8,128 bases of DNA, taken from assembly GCA_903930725.1 (NCBI GenBank), contig CAIYZW010000854.1, positions 1 through 8,128 on the forward strand. Reading direction: 5' to 3'. The position numbers were made by a program, and so were the translations under genes. The DNA comes from an uncultured Bacteroidota bacterium. Its GTDB lineage: Bacteria > Bacteroidota > Bacteroidia > Bacteroidales > 4484-276. The notes under the pieces are model-generated. The model saw nothing but the letters and a program-made list of their open reading frames with translations, did no database searches and had not been told where the DNA came from. Shown here piece after piece: positions 1-7,500 of the stretch (the stretch's first letter is position 1; each line of letters opens with the position of its first letter).

Positions 1-1554
1 GCCGGGATCTATTCATCAAACAACGATGTTACTTCTCTGGTTTCATCAGCTACTGGTATTACACTAACATCAACAGGTGGAAGAACAGAAAACCTGACAA
101 TAACCGGAAATACCATTCAAAATGTTTTTGCCGGCATCGTTCTGAGAGGTTATAATCATAACTCGTATCCCTATAATTTACAGGATCAGAACGTTGTGGT
201 TGGTACTCCCGGAGCCGGGAACACGGTTCTGAACTATGCAGGAAACTCGGCGAATTCATCATACGGGGTTTACCTGATCTATCAGACTTCTCCCACCGTT
301 AGCTATAATACGATTAACAATGTTGGTGGCGGTGGTGCAAATGCTACTTCAACACTTTATGGTATTTTTATGTCCTCATCAAGCACTGGTGGTAACTTTG
401 TAGCGAACAATAATGCCATTACTTTAGGGCAAGGATCAACTTCGGGCGCACAGGGTATATATGTTGCACCGACCTGCCCTTCGGTTACGATCAGCAATAA
501 TACCTTTGCTTTTGGAACTTTTGCCTCAACAAGCTCTTCCAATCTGATTTATTGCAGCAACAACTCCCCCAACATTACAGTTGAGTGGAATTCGACAGTT
601 GGTACAATCACCAAAACAGGCGCAGGTTCACTGAATGGTTATTACAATTTTGGTACACCGGTTGGCGGAATTGTTTCCATCAACAATAATAATTTCTCGA
701 ATATCGTGTTGACCGGTGCTTCGACCTTTTATGGTATTCAGCATTATACTTCCAATACCTCATTAATGTCGATCACTAACAACACTGTATCCAACATTAC
801 TGCCGGAACATCGGCAGTTTATGGGATTTTTCAGGGATATGGTGCAGCCGGATCGACAGTTAACGGGAACAATGTATTTGGGATTTCCAGTGCTGGTATT
901 ATTTATGGGCTTTATCTTGGATCAAATACTGCTCCCGTATCCTTAAATGCTTATAATAACAAGGTTTATTCATTATCGTCCACAGGGGCTAATGCTGTTT
1001 ATGGAATTTACAACGTACTTGGTACCTTGAACAACATTTACAAAAACAAGGTTTATGATATTTCAGGTTCAAATGCAGGCAGTTTAGTTTATGGGATTTA
1101 CATTGCTGCAGGAACAACCACAAACGTTTACAACAACCTGATTGGTGATCTGAGAACGCCGGCAGCAAATGCCGCTTTAACCATAGCAGGCATTTATCTT
1201 GCCGGTAGCTCATTTACCAATTTATATTATAATACTGTTTACCTGAATGCAACAAGTACAGGTGCTGCATTTGGCAGTACTGCATTTTATGCTGTTTCGT
1301 CGATGAATGTAAATTTAAACAACAACATTTTTGTTAACACATCCACGCCGGTTGGAGCAACAGGTTTTACGACTGCTTATCGTCGGTCGGCCAATACAAC
1401 ACTTTACGTTTATGGCCCATCATCGAACAACAATTTGTTTTACGCAGGCACACCAGGAGCAAGCAATTTAATTTACTATGATGCCACCAATGCCTTACAG
1501 ACATTGGCTGCCTATAAAGCATTCATTGGACCACGGGATAATGTTTCGGTTACC
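1..1554 (+). repeat. Beta-helix domain 1 (about 31-residue rung repeats)
   Basis: This part of the giant protein is a degenerate repeat with consensus [IV]-x-x-N-x-[IV]-x-N-[IL] followed 8-14 residues later by Y-G-[IL]-[YF]. The Y-G-I-Y-like positions fall at residues 88, 120, 151, 181, 212, 244, 274, 302, 334, 364, 396 and about 429, so the spacing is 28-33 residues over twelve rungs. Asn-rich turns (for example I-N-N-N-N-F-S-N-I near residue 228) fit Asn ladders of right-handed parallel beta-helices of the pectate-lyase/NosD type. The Tyr-Gly codon pairs differ between rungs in the Gly third base, so this is an old, diverged repeat and not a fresh expansion. The N-terminal end of the domain lies before the window. 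Such helices bind or cleave polysaccharides in many proteins, but I see no conserved acidic or basic catalytic cluster and propose a structural or binding role. Confidence 0.85.
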
Positions 1555-4500
1555 GAAAATCCTCCGTTTTTGAGCACCACTGGCACGAATGCCAATTTCC
1601 TTCACATCAACCCAGCAACTGCCTCACAGACCGAAAGTGGTGGCGCACCAGTTACTTCACCCGCCATTACTGACGACTTTGACGGCAATACCCGGAATGC
1701 CACCACACCTGATATCGGCGCTGATGAATTTGCCGGAACATTGCTGGATATTACGGCTCCGCAGATTTCACTCACACCCTTAATGAATACCTATTCGACT
1801 GCTCCCAGAACATTTGTTGTTAAAGTTACCGACATAAGTGGCGTGCCTGCAATAACTCCTGGCTGGCCAAATTTGTACTGGCGTATTAATTCCGGTGCAT
1901 GGAATGCAGCCACTCCAACAGGAGTAGCCGGAAGTAATTACACATTCAGTTTTGGCGGCGGGGTTGTTACAGGCGATGTTGTACAATATTATGTGGCAGC
2001 CCAGGATAATGTTTCTCCCACACCCAACGTTGGAACTTACCCATCGGCAGGTGCTGGAGGTTTTACAGCAAATCCACCGGCAGCATCAACACCACCAACC
2101 ACACCTGGCAGCTATTCGATAATCACCTCAACACCACTTGCCGGAGATTATACCGTTGGAACAGCCATGTTCAATCAGATTACCGGCAAAAATATCTACT
2201 TCCGGAAGGTTGTTAAAAAGGTGATGAAAGAAGTTGATGTTTTTGTTCCTTCTCAGGAAGGTCAAACCGAAAATCAAACTTCTGCTGATAGAAATGAAAA
2301 TCAAACTATTGCTGATGGCTCTTGTGACCATCTGGATGTTGTAAAAAAGACACAGGAAGTCGAAGAAATCAGCTGGATAGCGATGGAAAATGGCTTGCCT
2401 TACACGGGCAATCTCTATGTTAAAAAGTCGGAGAATCCGGGAATGAGTTTCCCGAGAGGAATCATGGGTGTTTATGCAACCATCACCGCGGCGGTTGCCG
2501 ATCTTAACCTGCGCGGCGTTGGTGGCGCTGTAAATTTCATGTTAACCGACGCTTCATACACAACAGGCGAAACCTTCCCGATAAATATTTACATCAACAA
2601 CGAATACCTGCCTACAGCAACTAATAAAGTGACCATCAAGCCCAATACCGGCGTTACATCAACCATCAGCGGGGCAGCTGCAAGTTCACTCATCTTCAAT
2701 ATTTTTAACAACTACATTACAATTGACGGCTCAAACACAGGTGGAAGCGACAGGAATCTGACCATTTCAAATACAAGCATTACTTCGCCTGTGGTACTGA
2801 GATTCGGCTCTATTGGAACTACACCAATTGCTAACTCGACTCTTAAGAATTGTAAAATAATTAATGGCTCCAACGGAAGTTCGGCCATAGTAATTTATGC
2901 TTCTGACGGAACTCCGGGCTATTTTAATAACATTACAGTTCAAAACAATAAAATCGAAACAGCCTACATCGGTGTTTATGCAAATGCAATTGTTTCGGCA
3001 GGTAATGGGAGCGGGTTACTAATAACCGGAAATGAGTTCAATACCGCAGGAACTGGTTCAATCCGTATGGTTGCAATTTATTGCCAGGGTGTTGATGGTC
3101 CGACGATTTCGGGCAATATCATCGGTAATATTACTAATGCCAATGCCGAAAGCCCAAAAACTATCTGGCTTGCTACCGGCACAAATGCTGCTACTGTTTC
3201 AGGGAATTCGATTTCAAATGTTACATTTAGCAATACCGGTGCTTATGGTTTGACGGGTATTTATGTCAGTACCGGGTCGGTGCCTTCGTTTATCAACATT
3301 ACCGGTAACAGTATCTCCAATTTAACCAATTCAGGTACTTCAGGTTTATTTGCTGCAATCATGACATTCAGTCCGAACACGAACATTGTTAACAATTCTG
3401 TATCCAACCTTACCCAGCTGGCCGCTACAGGATTCTGGGGCATTGTTTCGAGCGGGGCTTTGAATTCAAACATTTCGGGAAACGTTGTCACCGGTATGAC
3501 CTCTGCCACCTCAGGTGCTCCCAATGGAATAAACCTTCAGGGAATAAGCACGGGAGTTAATGTATTCAACAACAGGATTTCTAATATCACCAATACAAAT
3601 ACCACAGCTACCGCTTCTTATGGTTTATATCTGACGTCCAATGCAGCTCCAACAAATTATTTGGTCTATGATAATTTTATCTGGGATGTTTCATCTTATG
3701 GATCTTCAACAACTGTTGGGGGCAACGGAAATGGTTATGGAATTTATCTTTCCAGTGGTATCGGATTCAAAATTTATCACAATTCGATAAATCTGTCAGC
3801 AAACCAGACTTTTTCAGCTGGTTTACCTGCCTGTATGGTTATTCCTTCAACAATCATGGCTCCTAATTCGCTGGATATCCGTGATAATATCTTTTCAATA
3901 CCGGCCACTGCTGGTACCGACCGCTATGCAATAATCTGTAATGCTGATATTTCGGTATTTTCATATATCAACTACAACGATTATTTTACAAGCGGAGCAA
4001 ACATTGGCTACCTTGGAGGAGTGAACCGACCTGATCTTGCTGCCTGGCAGGCAGCTACCCTGCAGGACGCAAACAGTATTTCGGTAAATCCAAACTATGT
4101 CAGTTCATCTGATCTGCACATCAAGACCTACACCAACACAGTAAGTGGAAAAGGCTACTACCTTGCTGCTGTTACAACCGACATTGACGGAGATACAAGG
4201 CTCAATCCGCCTGATCTTGGTGCCGATGAATATACTTTTATCATGCCAACAGTTTTAGATCCGACCAATGTTGTTGCCACACCAATTAATGCCGGTCAGA
4301 TTAATGTTGCATTTACTCCAAATGCCAACCCGAATAACGTTGTTATTGTTTGGAACCTTACAGGCACATTCACAACTCCGGCGGGAACTCCTCCCTCAGT
4401 AGGTGGATCATTTGCAGGTGGAACACTTCTCTATAACGGATTGACATCTCCACAAAACCATACCGGTCTTATTGCTCAGACAACATATCATTACAAGTTA

Positions 4501-7500
4501 TTCTCATATGATGGTTATTTCTATTCGCCAGGTACAACAACAAGTGCTACAACACCATGTGTTGTTTCTTCGATTCCATTAAGTGAGTATTTTACCGGAC
4601 TTATAGCTGGTCAAATACCTTCATGCTGGTCGAAATCATTTGTTGGAAATGCCAACTGGGGAACTGTTTTATCCGGAAATGCAGGAGGCAGTTCACCCGA
4701 AATGCGTTTTAGCTGGTCGCCGATATTTACTGGACTATCATTGTTAAATTCACCAGTAATCAATACAACAGGACAAACAAAGCTGGCAATTAAGTTCAAA
4801 CAATTTGTTGATATTTTTGGTGGTGACTTTACTGTTGGAATAAAAACTACCTCCAACGGCATAACCTGGAATACGATTTGGGCAATAAACCCAAGCGCCA
4901 ATGTTGGTCCGCAGGAAAAAACGGTCATCATTACTGGTGGTGACGTTGGTTCAGCAACCTTCCAGTTTGCTTTCTTTTTCGAAGGCTACACCAATAATCT
5001 TGATTATTGGTACATTGATGACGTTTCGATTTTCGTACCAGTCATCGGTACCCTGGAAGGTACTGTTACTGCAGCCTCAGCAAAAGGCCCCATCGAAGGG
5101 GCTGTTGTGCACTCAGGTGCATGGACAACCACCACCAATGCAGCGGGATATTACAGTTTCCCTGAGATTTTAGCCGGAAACTACACTTTTACCTGCGATG
5201 CAGCAGGATACATGTCTGCTTCTTCACCGGTTACTATTACTGGTAGTGCAACGACAACCCAGAATTTTGCGCTTACTTTCCCGCTTATCCAGGTTGACCC
5301 ATTAACCCTTACACAAGCTCTTGAACCTGAGCAAACAGCGAACCAGGTTCTCCACATTTCGAATGTTGGAGGCACTGCTCCTCTTAGCTGGAATGCAACT
5401 ATCGCCATTCCGCCAAGTGATCAGGGTAATGTGTCAAGTGTACCATTGGAATTCGACAGACCTGTTGAAACGACCAACAATAACCCGGTAACTGATATGA
5501 GCCCCGCAACAAGCACGGTCAAAACTGACGTTACCGACGCTCCCTGGGATATTGCTTTTAGCTGGAATACTTATGGAGGAGGTGAAGTTGGTATCGAAAC
5601 CAATGGTTTGAATTTTTATACAAGTACCTGGAGTTTATCCGGCGTATTTTCGAAATACACAATGGCGGGTGGTTTTATCGAAAGCTTTACAATATCCGGT
5701 GTAGGTGCCATACGAGATCTGGCCTACGACGGTCAGTATTTTTATGGCGGTGCGGCAGCATCAACCATTTACATCCTCGACCTGGCAAATAAGACCCTTG
5801 TTGGTACAATTACCGCTGCAACCGAAGTTGGTGGTGTACGTCACATCTCCTACGACCCACAGTTTGATGGCTTCTGGTGCGGAAACTGGACTACGCTTTA
5901 TCGGATAAACCGTGCAGGTGCTATTCAATCCGCAGGTCCTTTAGTAGCCAGTGTTTATGGGTCAGCTTACGATGGTTATTCTGAAGGTGGTCCATACTTA
6001 TGGCTTAACGCACAGGTTGCAGTTACTGGTTGCGGAACTTCTTATGACCTGGTTCAGGCACAGCAGTATAAAATCTCCACGAATTCACTCACAGGTGTTA
6101 CCCATTGCCAGACTGATATTCCGGGCTATTTCCCGGGTAATGCAACAACCTCAACAATTACAGGTGGTATGTGTAGTTCGGATATGGTAATTCCAGGAAA
6201 ATTTATTTTGGTAACCAATATCCAGCAGACTCCAAATTTAGTTGGCGGCTATGAATTGTGTAATACAATTTCATGGGTAGGCCTTGACTCATATTCCGGA
6301 ACTGTAGCACCTGGAGCAACACAAAATGTTAATGTTAATTTTGATGCGGCCGGTTTAAGAGATCCTTCAAATTTAAGCACTACGATTACCATCAACCATA
6401 ATGCTTTGCCACAAACCAAAGGCAGCATCATTATACCGGTAAGCTTAAATGTTGCATGGTCAGGGCCGCCTGCCGCTGCTTATAATCCAAACCCGGCTAA
6501 TGGCTTTAATCTGGTTCCAATCCAACCTGTTTTCAGTTGGACTAATGGAGCAAGAACAGATTCGACCAGAATTAAAATTATTAAACCACCATTTACCATC
6601 ATTTATCAATCACCTTACTTTGTAGGTAATTCATGGGATGCTGCTTCAATTAACCTGAAATTATTAAAACAAACCACCTACAACTGGCAGATAACCTGCA
6701 AAAATCCACAGGGAGCAACGGCAAGTACAAACTGGAGTTTCACTACAAAAGGTGAAGGAACCATCAATGGTTATGTTACCGATGCCTTTACAGGATTGCC
6801 TTTGCAAGGTGTTACAATCACTGCCGACGAACTGAGATCGCTTACAACTACCACTGGAGCCAATGGTTTTTATGAAATTCTCAAAGTTCCCGAAGGCGCT
6901 TATTCACTGAAAGCTGAATTTGCAGATTATGTTACGCAAACCGCACAGATTTCAGTTCATCCAAATTTAATCACAACACAAAATTTTGCATTGAATTTGT
7001 ATCTTGATCCTCCAAATTCTCTGCAAGCTCAGGTATTCGATTTTTTCAACATCCATCTTACATGGCAACCTCCAATGATTTATAGCGACAGGAGTGTTGG
7101 TTTAAATGGCACTACTTCAACCCGCCCAACCGAGGTTTCGGATACAGAAAATGCCGATATTTCTGAATTCCCCGGAATTCCTTTGAAAGAAATTAATTCT
7201 ATAAACACCACACACGACAAAGGCAGGGCAGTATTGTTTGATAATGTCAACATGATTACCGGGCAATGTTCATCAACTTCGGCTCAGGAAAGTTCGATCA
7301 TTGCACCTTCGACCTTGTACGGATCCAGCTATAACCTTACCGCTGGCTTTACTGTGGCCGACAATTTCACAATTCCTACCGGCAAGACCTGGCAAATCAA
7401 TAATCTGGAAATTTTCGGTTATCAAACCGGATCAACCACTACATCAACATTTACAGGTGCTTATGTCAGAATCTGGAAAGGTAGTCCAATTGCTGGAGGA

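Noticed and set aside
262..1320. Possible CRISPR or tandem DNA repeat array at about 90-nt period
   Set aside because: The periodicity is in the protein. Codons and spacing vary between units (28-33 codons) and no unit is conserved at nucleotide level, so this is a solenoid protein repeat.
2263..2310. N-x-T sequons as eukaryote-type N-glycosylation sites
   Set aside because: N-x-T/S is abundant throughout because the protein is rich in Asn and Thr, and Bacteroidota mainly use a different O-glycosylation motif, so the sequons carry no signal.
3261..3524. Minus-strand open frame of 87 codons
   Set aside because: It is antisense to the repeat rungs of beta-helix 2. The repeated Asn/Thr codons on the plus strand leave the opposite strand open by chance.
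4611..4931. Minus-strand open frame of 106 codons
   Set aside because: It lies antisense to the adhesin-like jelly roll, whose plus-frame motifs (W-Y-I-D-D-V) are clear. Its translation shows no recognisable domain and it is a shadow of the long frame.
4901..5173. Plus-strand open frame of 90 codons in another frame
   Set aside because: It overlaps the end of the jelly roll and the start of the carboxypeptidase-regulatory-like domain, both well supported in frame +1, and its product resembles no family I know.
7165..7180. Perfect inverted repeat GAATTCC-CC-GGAATTC
   Set aside because: A 7-base stem with a 2-base loop inside a coding region, with no T-run after it, is too short and too tightly looped to be a terminator. 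It codes for E-F-P-G-I and is best explained by chance.
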